Shown one piece after another: positions 28,531-39,771 of a stretch of DNA of 64,000 nucleotides (position 1 is the first letter of the stretch; each line of letters starts with the position of its first letter). The stretch spans positions 399,997 to 463,996 of the forward strand of contig JAYKAV010002475.1 in assembly GCA_035582835.1 (NCBI GenBank). Direction: 5' to 3'. This DNA comes from Phoebastria nigripes (Eukaryota > Chordata > Aves > Procellariiformes > Diomedeidae). Under the pieces are notes generated by a model. That model saw only the letters and a program-made list of their open reading frames with translations, was not told the origin of the DNA and made no database searches. The position numbers and the translations under genes are program-made.

Positions 28531-29001
28531 CTGNAACAGTGTGCCACTTTATACTTGTCTCAATTCCTCTACCTTTTTTTCCTAAGCATCTTTTATTTGC
28601 AACAGTGAAATATAGGTTCCTAGAGTAAGTACTTGAGACCTGTTAAGGATTCACCATTTTCATGTTCACTACTATTTGGCCCTACACAGAACAAAGGAAT
28701 TTGAAATAGGAAGATGAGAGAATCTGACTTAAACCTTAGACAAATCTGTCTGCTCACATAATCTAGAAAATGTGAGAGAGGAGTTATTAACCTAAGCAAA
28801 ATGAGGATTTTAGGGCTTCTACACTATGTTATGTTTGCTGGAAAAAAAATTCATGCTGTCAGGTGTTTCAAACATCCTAACAGAGACAACTCCTGCTGTG
28901 CTCCAGTCATCTGGAAATGGAACAGAATAACTACTGTTTCACTGTATTTTTGTGAGATTTTATACTCTTCATAAGTTTCCTCAAGAGAATTTAAAAAGGT
29001 C

Positions 29002-29038
<37 letters not shown>

Positions 29039-32000
29039 AAAAGCAAACAATTGAGTAGCAGTAAGAAAATGGCATTGGAACTCTCAGACTACTTACAGGT
29101 GCCCTCCTAAATCTTGGTTTTTTCTGACTTAAATTATCTTCCATTTCTTCCTTGCAGTGAAAAAAGAAAAATGCTGTCCAAGATGCACCACTCTGAGGAC
29201 AAAAACCACATAATGGCTCTATGCTTTGTAATTTTTTTTGCTTGCAGCTATTGTTCTATTTCCTGTCGACACTGCATTTTAAATGCTCTAATGATACAAT
29301 TGTTCTTGAAAACTGCAGAGAAACAGACACCACAAACAGCTAATTGGTGCCGCTGATGAAGCTCGAAACACATCTTGAACTTTGTTGTTGTTGTTGTTAA
29401 AAAGTGAGTGAGAGGGATTTGTGTTGCTATTAGGCCATATCAAATGCTCAGTAGCTGGCAAGATTTCACTCCTTGTCACTTAATTGATGTCTGTAATATA
29501 CCTGTCACTTATCAAGTATCCTGCGTAGTTATTGCCCTATAGTTACTGTTATGTATCACCCAATTTTGTATGCCCTGAGGGCAACTCTGTTTAGGGATTC
29601 TGCACAACTTTCTGTCAAGTCTACTCTCAGGTTCATTGCCATTCAAAATGTATCACAACAAAATACAGCCCTGTTATCAAAGTCCTTTTCCTCTCTGCCA
29701 GTTTTGTATTTTCCTGGCTGCTTGGTTCCTCATGAAAATGGGTATATAATCACCTTCTGCAGCTGTGCAGCCTGTTTGATTCTTGCCACCTTTCCAAGGT
29801 TTCTTTAATAAATGTAATGAAAATAATTCCATTTGCATTATCACTGTGGTACTATCACCCCAGTCATCTACTGTGCACTATAGATTTATACATAACTAAA
29901 AACCTAAGTTTTCTCCTTTCCCTTCTCTTCTGAGCTTTATTAAAAAGAAATGCATGTAGTCACTTAATACTGAGCTCTTATTTCCAGCTAGGAGTTTGTA
30001 CAATCAAATATACTTTTTTTTCCTGTGGTTTTATTATATTATGTATCATTTCTCCAAGGTTTAGCCAATCCTTTCTCTCGTCTATCTGTACTCCTTCTCC
30101 ATTCTCCCCACCCCTCATAAGTTTCCCATGCATAAAAGCAGCAGAGGATTTCCACTCTTACAAGTTTCCTAGTTCTGTATTTGCTCTTTTACTGTTACAG
30201 CCCCCTTCAAAGTAATGTTCTAATTTTTGAACCAAGAACTAGCATTTCTGACACCTTGGTTAAAGAGTTACTGGTATAACACAAAAGTTTAAATTTCCAT
30301 TAGGAGATTACAGAGAGATGAAGCTGTGCAAATGTCATATTGCTACCTTGATGTAGCCTTTTATCATATAAAGCATAAGAGAAAATATAACATGTGGATG
30401 ACCTTAGTAAATCTGATTTCAGACAGATATAATTTTTTAAAATCTAATCCATTTTAAGAAATTACTTGAAAATCCTATTATATCTTTTCATTAAAAATGC
30501 ATGCTTTTAAATCACAGGTGATGTAGTTAACTGTACATTTGCTTAAGAATGCATGATAACATTGCTTTAAATAAGTATCTGAAGGTATATTTAAAAAAAA
30601 ACAAACAAACAAACAAACCTATGAAAGCAAGGATTTAGTTTTCAAAATACTTAAAAAAAATCTAACAGAATATGCTATTGTGTATCTTGGTGTCAAAATA
30701 TCCACTTAACACAGAACGGTTCTATTTAGAGTCTTCAACAATTATCANATGAGGCCAGAATTCTTTCTGCCCTAGTATTATGACTTTTGTGGAGTGAACA
30801 GGAATGCACCCTAGGGAAGAAAGATGTTAGATACAATGTCTGCTTCTTTGATGATCGCCCTGACCTATCAGGAGAAAAGTAGTCTTCCATATCTTTATTT
30901 TATTACTTTTTTTATGGATTTAATAAAGAACAAGTATTCTGTCCTGGGGAGATATTTAATGGCCTATCTCACTTCAAGAAATGTACCTGGTATCTCCTTG
31001 GGATGAAGAAGATTCAGCGAGATAAAAGACAAAAAATAGCATTAAATGGAACCTGGAGTTATTCTTGGGAATAATGGAAAGGTTTCATGACAACTTTTTG
31101 AAGGTAAGTGATAGAAAGGGCCGTACATATGAAAGACGCACCCAGGGGGGGAAATTAGGATGACATTCCCCCATTATAAAGCTGCCTAAAGAGGTCAGTG
31201 ACATTGTTTTATCACTGAAGAATGGTTGCTTTACATAGTTTGAAAATTTGTGCTTTCAAATACCTTCTGATCTTTCTATCACAAGCAAAACATGACACAA
31301 GGATCTGTCTTNTCCTCAGAGGTTTTATGCAAATCTTTCACATTTTGGCAAGTGGAAGTGCAGGAAAAGTGTGTGTGAGAAAGCCCAACTCTAAATTTGA
31401 TATGCTAAAAGAAAATTACAGATTTTAGATATGCAACTTTTCTGTCACGGGGTGCATTTTTAAGGAATAACTATTTGTGAGTTTCAGGTAGGAAACATTA
31501 TTTTTACTTTCAAAAAGCAAGTGAAATCTCCTTCCTACAATGCATAAATCAAATTTCCTGCACAGAATCACAATAAAAAAGAAAGGAACAGATATTAGTA
31601 TCAAGGTATTAGGAAAAAAAATATAGCCAAAAGCATATCAGAATTCATGTATTTTGGCCCTGTCATTATTTCAATTTCTTCAGAGGAGTTTTGATTTAGG
31701 ATTTTTATGATGTAATTAATAGATTTATTTTAAGAAGGGAGTTCATAATGCTAGAAACAGTACTTGATGCTAACAACAGATTTTCCCATTTCAATAATGC
31801 CATCTATTGCATCAAAGAGAAATCCTTAGTAAAGTAGTAAAAGTAGCCGTGTCTCAAATAAATACATATATAGCTGCTTACATACACACACATTTATGGA
31901 GATATATATGGATGTATATATATGTACATAAATACAAATAATTCACAAGAGAAAAACATATATAGCTGCTGAAGAAAGAAAAAATAATCTGTCTTATAAA

Positions 32001-32677
32001 CACCTTGAATTGTTAGCAGTGTTAAAACTCTCACAATGCAAACTTAAAAAAAGTGGGTGTTTTACCTGGCTAGATAATCTGATGCTGAGTTTGCTAACAG
32101 CACTAACAGNGGGTAACCCTCACTCTGAATACCTACCTTTTAATCTACAAAAGGTATACAGAATTTTCATTTTCAATACAGGCAAAAGGTCTAGGGCAGC
32201 ACTGCAATATCTTTCCAACTATTGTAATTATATTTTGTATTAAAATCTCATGCAGTCCACTAGAACAATACAATAGTATTACACAGAGGCAAATGAAGAT
32301 ACCTTCCTTTATCTCACTGAACATCATATACATTTTCATCCTTCTGTTAAGAATTATATTTCATTTGGCTGCTCCTAAGTTTATATAATATCTTGCACAG
32401 AAAGTTGAAATTTTACATCACCTGTAGAGATACAACAGCCAAACCTGTCTTTGTTAAACAAACATTTTGCAGGAAGACTAAAATAGTGAAATATGAAACA
32501 TCTGTCAGTATGAAAATACTTCAGTATTTGACTTCTACTTTTACGATGTTTAAATATGAAATTTCAAATATGAATTGTTGACTTCAACATAATGAAGATA
32601 TGAGCATTAACCATTTCAACACAAAACACTAATATAAAGGGGGTCATCACTGTGGGTTTATTATATATTATTATTCT
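28531..32677. other. AT-rich non-coding stretch with simple repeats; possible LTR-like block at 29.5-29.8 kb
   Basis: It holds a 29-A run (29008-29036), a TTG repeat (29381-29398), an AAAC repeat (30600-30618) and a 15-mer direct repeat ACATATATAGCTGCT at 31864 and 31956. The segment 29540-29812 has a TATATAA at 29743-29749 and an AATAAA at 29807-29812, an arrangement seen in LTRs, but I cannot name a family. No gene is supported. Confidence 0.6.
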
Positions 32678-32727
32678 ATTGTATTGTATTGCATTGTATT
32701 GTATGATATGATATGATATATGATATG
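32678..32727. repeat. Pentanucleotide simple repeat at the CR1 5' junction
   Basis: Runs of TGTAT followed by ATGAT units directly precede the CR1. The 16-mer TATGATATGATATGAT at 32702-32717 recurs at 34142-34157, just beyond the CR1 tail. The element therefore sits inside, or duplicated, this repeat. Confidence 0.88.
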
Positions 32728-34091
32728 CTTGCCAATGTGACGCCCATCTACAAGAAGGGCTGGAAGGAGGACCCGGGGAACTACAGGCCTGTCAGCCTGA
32801 CCTCGGTGCTGGGGAAGATTATGGAGCGGTTCATCTTGGGGGCGCTCGCAAGCCATGTGCAGGACAACCAGGGGATCAGGCCCAGCCAGCACGGGTTCAT
32901 GAAAGGCAGGTACTGCTTGACCAACCTGATCTCCTTCTAGGACCAGGTGACCCGCCTAGTGGATGAGGGAAAGGCTGTGGATGTGGTCTACCTGGACTTC
33001 AGTAAAGCCTTNGACACTGTCTCCCACAGCATTCTCCTAGAGAAGCTGGTGGCTCATGGCCTAGACAGGTGTACTCTTTGCTGGGTAAAAAACTGGCTGG
33101 GCGGCCGGGCCCAGAGAGTTGTGGTGAATGGAGCAAAGTCCACTTGGCAGCCGGTCATGAGCGGTGTCCCCCAGGGCTCCATTTTGGGNCTGGTCTTGTT
33201 CAATATCTNTATCAACGGTCTGGACGAGGGGNTTGAGGGCTCCCTCAGTAAGTTTGCAGATGACACCAAGCTGGGTGGGAGTGTCGATCTGCTCGAGGGT
33301 AGGAAGACTGCAGAGGGACCTGGACAGGCTGGATCGATGGGCTGAGGCCAACTGGATGAGGTTCAACAAGGCCAAGTGCCAGGTCCTGCACTTTGGCCAC
33401 AACAACCCCATGCAATGCTACAGGCTGGGGGAAGAGTGGCTGGAAAGCTGCCTGTCGGAAAAGGACCTGGGGGGTGCTGGTTGACAGCCGGCTGGATATG
33501 AGCCGGCAGTGTGCCCGGGTGGCCAAGAAGGCCAATGGCATCCTGGCCTGTATCAGAAAGAGTGTGGCCAGCAGGAGTAGGGAGGTGATCGTGCCCCTGT
33601 ACTCGGCACTGGTGAGGCCGCACCTCGAATACTGTGTACAGTTTTGGGCCCCTCACTACAAGAAGGACATTGAGGTGCTGGAGCGTGTCCAGCGAAGGGC
33701 AACGAAGCTGGTGAAGGGTCCGGAGAACAAGTCTTACGAGGAGCAGCTGAGGGAACTGGGACTGTTTAGTCTGGAGAAGAGAAGGCTCAGGGGAGACCTT
33801 ATCACGCTCTACAACTACCTGAAAGGAGGTTGCAGCGAGGTGGGTGTTGGTCTCTTCTGCCAAGCAACTAGCGATAGGACAAGAGGAGATGGCCTCAAGT
33901 TGCACCAGGGGAGGTTTAGATTGGACATTAGGAAAAATTTCTTTACTGAAAGAGTGGTTAAACATTGGAACAGGCTGCTGAGGGAAGTGGTAGAGTCACC
34001 ATCCCTGGAAGTATTTAAAAGACGTGTAGATGAGGCGCTTAAGGACATGGTTCAGTGTGCATGGTGGTGGTGTGTTGACGGTTGGACTTGA
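32728..34091 (+). pseudogene. CR1 reverse transcriptase (ORF2) fragment, broken
   Basis: In active CR1 this protein copies the element RNA into DNA at a nicked target. The reading frame that starts here continues to about 33300 and shows the RT palm motifs: motif A 'YLDFSKA' with its Asp codon at 32995-32997, 'SGVPQGS' at 33160-33180, and the catalytic 'FADD' at 33253-33264. Breaks are an in-frame TAG at 32938-32940, a shift to the second frame near 33305, and a shift to the third frame at the six-G run 33469-33474. The last frame then reads through the conserved C-terminal region ('[15 protein letters not shown]', '[14 protein letters not shown]') to a stop at 34091. The catalytic aspartates survive, but truncation and these lesions make it non-functional. 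Confidence 0.95.
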
Positions 34092-34147
34092 TGAACTTAA
34101 AGGTCTTTTCCAACCTTAATGATTCTATGATTCTATGATTCTATGAT
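32728..34147 (+). mobile_element. CR1 LINE, 5'-truncated, about 1.4 kb
   Basis: This is a non-LTR retrotransposon copy that starts inside the reverse-transcriptase region ('ANVTPIYKKG' at the left edge) and runs to the CR1 3' end. It finishes with the GGTCTTTTCCAACC block and three to four ATTCTATGA units. Base composition is clearly more GC-rich than the surroundings, as usual for CR1. The endonuclease domain and the first frame are missing. Four ambiguous bases (33012, 33189, 33209, 33232) fall inside it. It is flanked by matching ATGAT-type repeats (see the finding). The family assignment is firm; the subfamily is not determined. Confidence 0.97.
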
Positions 34148-34157
34148 ATGATATGAT

Positions 34158-35195
34158 GATATTTTATTTATTATACTGTTGGACAGATAAATGCTGCCAT
34201 AATTACCTATCCAGTCACTGTAAAAACAGTTTCTACACTACCTTCTGAAAATCTGTTTGGGAAACAATCAGTGTCATAGGACTACCAGGTACCAGTACTT
34301 CATTCTCCACATAGAAAAAACAGGACAGCACTGCGGAAATTAGCATATTCAATAGTAACTACTGCCTATGTATTACCAGTTTCTCTGATGGATTTAGAGA
34401 AGATCTTAAGAAAAATAGTTATTAAAATGTCACTAGCAAATCATCCCAATTATTTTTTGAAGCCATAAATACAGAAACAGATTAATTTAGATATTTTATA
34501 TAAATCTGTAAAATTTATATCCATGTATATTTTATAATTTAAATGCTTTATATTTATATTTTATGGATATTATACATATATGAAATTACAAGATAACAAT
34601 GCTTGCTTACAATCCTTAAATTGTCTGAAATATTGAAGCTTGGATTGAAGAAAGTAGTACTTTTTTCATTGTATGTCTTATACTAGACTAAAATATATGG
34701 TATATACAAAATGCAGATACAGTAAATTGTGGTCAGATCATTCATTTATTTTTGAAGATTAAAAACTTTGAGAAAATTTGAAATTCCATGCCTAAGTTTT
34801 GTGTTTATAATTTTTCATTCAGTTATCCACCATATGTTGAAAAACATAATAAAGCTGGATAAACCAACTCCAGCACTTTCAGTCTTTTGCAGGGCTAAAA
34901 TCCAAGCAGTTCCAGCGGAGATTAGCCTTAAATTTTACTAGATATTTTAACTCATCATGTACACTTTTATAGTAATATAATATATGTTTTCTTAGTTTTT
35001 GTGGTGTTTTTTCAAGTTTGTTTTGTTTTGTTTTTTGTATAATATGCTGTCTTTCGGCCACTGGTCAACACAAATGCATGGGATATGGATCACACAATAT
35101 GTTTTTATGGCAGAATATCCCATAAAATTAATCCCGAAAACTCAGATGACTCTCTGAAAAATAAGTAAGGCAGTAACTCTTACCAAGGCATCAGA
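34158..35195. other. Very AT-rich non-coding stretch
   Basis: It contains a strongly AT-rich patch at about 34485-34590 made of TATA/TTTA-like runs, and a TTTTG run at 35020-35036. I see no coding signal. The patch could act as a matrix-attachment-like or easily unwound region, but that is only a composition-based guess. Confidence 0.65.
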
Positions 35196-35615
35196 GATAG
35201 AATAGAATATTTCAGTTGGAAGTGACCTACAACAATCATCTAGTCCAACTGCCTGTCCGCTTCAGGGCTGTCCAAAAGTTAAAGCATGTTTTTAAGGGCA
35301 TTGTCCAAATGCCTCTTAAACACTGACAGGCTTGGGGCATCGACCACCTCTCCAGGAAGCCTGTTCCAGTGTTTGACCAACCTCTCAGTAAAGAAATGTT
35401 ACCTCATGTCCAGTCCGAACCTCCCCTGGCACAGCTTTGAACCATTCCCATGCGTCCTATCACTGGATCCCAGGGAGAAGAGATCAGCACCTCCTTCTTC
35501 AGTTCGCCTCCTCAAGAAGCTGTAGAGAGCAATGAGGTCACCCCTCCAGCCTCCTTCTCTCCAAACCAGACAAGCCCAAAGTCCTTAGCCACTCCTTCTA
35601 GGACATTCCATGTCC
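35196..35615 (-). mobile_element. CR1 LINE 3' fragment, opposite orientation
   Basis: Read on the minus strand, this is the end of the CR1 second frame plus 3' UTR. On the plus strand one sees, from the 3' end inward, the 'CATCTAGTCCAACTGCC' block, then 'CTTGGGGCATCGACCACCTC', then CCAGGAAGCCTGTTCCAGTG, then the region complementary to the 'EKRRLR' codons near 35540. The plus-strand open frame at 35286-35525 is antisense to it. The terminal ATTCTATGA units are reduced to a degenerate GATAGAATAGAAT. It differs from the 33-kb copy, so it is probably another CR1 subfamily and an older insertion. Confidence 0.93.
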
Positions 35616-35616
35616 T

Positions 35617-35656
35617 ATGGTGAAGGAAAGACGGTGAAGGAAGATGGTGAAGGAAA
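35617..35656. repeat. Short tandem repeat, three units of 13-15 bp
   Basis: Three imperfect copies of a unit reading A-T/C-GGTGAAGGAAAG sit directly at the 5' (truncated) end of the minus-strand CR1. Confidence 0.8.
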
Positions 35657-38600
35657 AACAACAACATAACAACACTCTTCCAAAAAAACCCTGAACCTTA
35701 GACTTGTACGGCTTAAAGTATGTCTGCTTTTTCTCAACCATACCAGAACATCTAATAAAAGATATTAATTTCTCTCCAAAATTGTGTCCTGCTAATATCT
35801 GTGAAGACCATCAGGGACTACATTAAAAACATTACTGTTGTAACTAAAGCATGGAAATGTCATTCAGCAAACATTCTTGAATTTTATAGGAATTCAGCAG
35901 TCACGGTGCATCATAGACTGTACAGAACACCTACGAGCTCTATTCACATGGGAGAAGAGAAAATATCCAGAGCTGCCGACACCCAACAGACCTGCCCTTT
36001 TGCTTCTACTAGAAAAAAAACAGATGTTGACAAAGTGGAGAAAGGTTTTGCAGAAAGCAATACCTCTTCTACCTCCCTACAACCACTGAAGAAAATAACA
36101 CAGAATTGTAATTCTGACTGTGTCTCTCATAGTGTTTACCATGCCACCATATCTTTTGCATAGCTGCAAAGGTCTGAATGACCTTTTAGGAACACTTGCA
36201 AAGCAAGAAAAAGCTAATTTTCCCCCATACAATTAAATGTTCATGACAACTTTCAATCTCTTCTTGAAAGCATCCTTAGTTGGTCATGGTATTCTGAATT
36301 TGCCAGTGGAATTAATAGAGTTCCATTATTAATATAACCCCTTCTGTATGCGGCATACATGTAACAATGTAAAGATTGGCTAACAGTGGTATAAAAGCAA
36401 TCTGGCAGCAAAGAACATCGAAGTTTGATTAGTCTATTGCATATCCCAGAAAAAGTTCATAGATGTCCCAAATATAAAACAAATAAAACACTTTTTAAAA
36501 GAATGACCTTATTAAACCATAAGAAAGTGTTGTGCCTGTCCTTTACCAAAGAACATGAAAAGAAACACTTACAATTATTATTACATCTCAAAGTATGTAA
36601 GACAAAAATATTCCTTACACTTGACTATCAACTGTTAGTCACTACGAATTTGTTTATTTACTTGAGGAACTGAGTGTCTCTTCTTTCTGAACTGCAAAAT
36701 TATTCTTAACCAGTCTTTGGTAATTTTACAGATCATAACATAATTATTACTGATGAAAAAGATTAACATCTGACTCAAAAATTTGGTTGACATCACACTT
36801 GCTTTTTCAAGAATTACATGTTCAGAAAATGGCTTTCTCAATCATACTTCTTCTAAAAAAAACAAGCAAACAAAAAAACCCCAACCAGTATGTCTTCTGT
36901 AAAACAAAAGGAGTGGTATAGAAAAAAATAATCAGACCCTATGACCAATCTCAGAACACAAGTTGCTCTAATGGATCAGGCAGTTGGCTGATCGAAACAG
37001 TTATCATGTGTGGTGGTAGCTGACATCAAGTCGATTCCAAGAAAGGGTGGAAAAATTAATACATAGAGCAAATTGTAGAGCACTGAGAGGAAAAATATCT
37101 TCAAAACCAAGTATGTTCTCTGAGCAACGACTTCCATGCAAAATACAGTTTAAAAAGTAAATTACAAACACTTGCTATACATTTTTAGTATATATAAGTA
37201 CCCCTTCTCTCTCCTCCCAAGCAAATACCTCTTCTAAGTGAGGAGGACTGTTCTAGTGTCTTTCTCTTCATCAGACAGGCCCTCCAAAAGGCCTTCCACA
37301 GGACACATGCAAAAGGCTACACTAGTAGATAATAATGAATAGTAGTCAGAATATCAGCAAAACCTTTAAAATCCCTTGAAAAGAAAATTTACACTCTCAC
37401 ATATAATAAAATAGTGGTATGAATATAAAGGTAGATCACTCCTGTTTGCCTTCTACTGCTTTCTTGTCTCAAATAAGCTATTAAACACTTTCTAAATTGA
37501 TTTATCTTTTTAACCAAATGCTAATGGGGAAAAAGAATACATGACCCAAATGCTGGAAAACTGTTTAAAAGTTCTACAGTCATCAAGGCCTTTTTTCAGT
37601 AAATAAACCAAGAAAAAAAAAAAAAAAAAAAAACCAAACAAAAATAATAAAAAAGCAAAAGCTAAATATCAGCTTGAGCATAATTTGGAAACAAACAAAC
37701 AAAAAAAATCAGAGATCCCCCACCAAATTGTGACAGCAAGTTGGACATATTAGATTCATGTAACTGTCTTAGCCACAGACTTGAGCATCCATGTGGAGAA
37801 ACACCAGTGCTGACACGCAGGAAAAAAGCCAGAGGTCCAGAGGAGAGGAAAGAACAGACCTTCATCTTCCACCGGAGAAATGACAGTGCAATATCAAAGT
37901 CCTTGGTGTCAGTCTACCACCACTGGCGTTAATAAAGGATGAAATAAACAACAGCGCTAAATGAATGACACAACAGATGCTAGAAATAAATTTCAAATCA
38001 AGCTTTACACAGTCTGTAGGAAAATGTATGAAGGAAGTAGATGGCAGAATTTAGAAGCTGAAATAAAAGTGAATAGTGTTGTGTGAGCAATGAGGAATTG
38101 GTTCGGTCAAGCAAAAATTCTGCTGATATGAATGGATTAGAGAAAATGAGTACATTATATTTATATCTAGCTTATATTTCTGCTGTAGAACTGCAGAAGA
38201 TGCCACAGAATTGAACACACAGATTAACTCTACCTTGTTTCCTTAAATTCACTCTTTGTTAAGGACTATTAACTATTGCACTATGCCTAGCCTTTCTAAT
38301 GGATGAAATTACTCTTGTGACTAGTTTCTTTCATGCTTTACTGTTTACAAATTTTAACATAACAAAACTTAACAAAACTTCTTAGAGCGTAGATTTTGTC
38401 TGTGAAATGCTGTGCTTGCTCGAGGTGCTCCATAAACAAATGTATAATGATCCATGACATATAATAGATTCTTGTACCTTTAATTTACTACAGAGGACTG
38501 GTATCACTTTCATTGCTCTGAGACAATGAAACTATAATAGCTTTATTATAAGATAGTGCCTAATGACACAATAAGTGTTTTATATGAATTTAGCAAACAT

Positions 38601-39189
38601 CTTAAGCAGAATTTTTTCCTGTTTCCCCCCTCTATGACGCAGTCTTACAAAGTTTCAAATCTTGGTTTTTACTATCTTCATTGTGATTACATTTTCCTGT
38701 AAAAAGGTTCTTTAGAGAAAAAAAGAATAAGCAGTATTTAACCATACTTTTATTTATGTTTCTTGGAATGGTTTTTGTGTAAAAATCAATTAATCTGAAT
38801 ACATTTACAATCAAACATGCATTTTTGTTTTATAGCCACCTTATTGATAGAATTCTGTAGCATAGCACTCAGTCCTTGAAAAAGGAGCTATGATGAAATA
38901 GATATGGTCAGAGTGAGCAGGCAGATAAAAAGAGGACAAATTCTCTCTATAGCATCCTTGAAATACTCATCTTTTCTAAATCAGAAAATTACACAAAAAT
39001 CTGTACCCACCTCAGAATAAATATGAATTAGAACTGATCAAAAATATTTATGGAAGTTTTCTGTCAAATAATACTGTCATTCATCTCTTTTACAGGAATA
39101 TATTGAGTGTAATTACCTTTTTTCCTTAAGTATGATGATACTAAATATTTCACTGATGTGTATTTTTTTGACTTGAGTAACGTTGTTTT
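35657..39189. other. AT-rich non-coding stretch, no gene seen
   Basis: Unique sequence with a 21-A run at 37613-37633 and AAAC-type runs near 36860 and 37690. The 120-codon open frame at 35801-36163 overlaps another open frame and has no recognisable domain, so I treat it as chance. Confidence 0.6.
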
Positions 39190-39194
39190 GTCAA
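39190..39194. repeat. Target-site duplication of LTR 1, left copy (GTCAA)
   Basis: The five bases before the LTR are GTCAA. The five after it (39767-39771) are ATCAA, four of five matching. This fits a 5-bp target duplication with one later substitution. Confidence 0.7.
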
Positions 39195-39449
39195 TGTCCT
39201 GGTTTCAGCTGGGATAGAGTTAATTTTCTTCCTAGTAGCTGGTATAGTGCTGTGTTTTGGATTTAGTATGAAAACAATGTTGATAACACACTGATGTTTT
39301 AGTTGTTGCTAGGTAGTGTTTACACTAGTCCAGGACTTTTCAGCTTCCCATGCTCTGCCAGGTGCACAAGAAGCTGGGAGGGAGCATAGCCAGGACAGCT
39401 AACCCAACTGGCCAACAGGGTATTCCATACCATATGATGTCATGCTCAG

Positions 39450-39457
39450 TATATAAA
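39450..39457 (+). promoter_or_regulatory. TATA-like box of LTR 1
   Basis: TATATAAA lies at the expected U3 position, downstream of a TGATGTCAT motif that resembles an ATF/CREB site. The same arrangement is kept in LTR 2. Activity is not shown. Confidence 0.6.
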
Positions 39458-39568
39458 CTAGGAGGTGTGGTCCGGGAAGCAGCAATTGCTGCTCAGGGAC
39501 TGGCCGGGCGCCAGTCAGTGGCTGGTGAGCAATTGCATCGTGCATTACTTGCTTTGTATATTCTACTT

Positions 39569-39621
39569 TTTTATTATTATTATTGTTGCTGTTGTTGTTA
39601 TTATTATTATTATTACTATTT
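39569..39621. repeat. TTA/TTG microsatellite inside LTR 1
   Basis: A run of TTA and TTG triplets occupies the same place as the longer triplet array of LTR 2, so it is part of the LTR family and its length varies between copies. The plus-strand poly-Tyr/Cys frame here is a translation of the repeat. Confidence 0.9.
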
Positions 39622-39636
39622 TACTTTATTTCAATT

Positions 39637-39642
39637 ATTAAA
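39637..39642 (+). terminator. Polyadenylation signal of LTR 1 (ATTAAA)
   Basis: ATTAAA follows the triplet array about 180 bp after the TATA-like box. The same signal is present in LTR 2. It probably marks the R region end of the LTR. Confidence 0.55.
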
Positions 39643-39771
39643 CTGTTCTTATCTCAACCCATGAGTTTTCTTACTTTTACGCTCCCGATTCTCTCCCCTG
39701 GAGGTGGGGGGTGTGAGCGAGTGGCTGTGTGGTGTTTAGTTGCTGGCTAGGGTTAAAACCACGACAATCAA

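Larger units (their letters stand above)
39195..39766 (+). mobile_element. Solo LTR of an endogenous retrovirus (copy 1)
   Basis: A 572-bp element begins TGTCCTGGTTTCAGC and ends CACGACA, so it has the TG...CA termini of retroviral LTRs. It has a TATA-like box at 39450-39457, an ATTAAA signal at 39637-39642 and an internal TTA-type microsatellite. It is closely similar along its whole length to the copy at 62797-63399. No gag, pol or env sequence adjoins either side, so this is a solo LTR left by recombination between the two LTRs of a former provirus. The 5-bp target duplication and the sequence, which I recognise as a frequent avian family, suggest a class III (ERVL-like) origin. The class is inferred. 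Confidence 0.93.

Noticed and set aside
33363..33965. 200-codon minus-strand open frame
   Set aside because: It is antisense to the CR1 reverse-transcriptase fragment. GC-rich conserved coding sequence often leaves an open shadow on the other strand, and the sense strand has clear RT motifs.
35801..36163. 120-codon plus-strand open frame as a possible gene
   Set aside because: It has no recognised motif and overlaps another open frame on the same strand, so it is compatible with chance.
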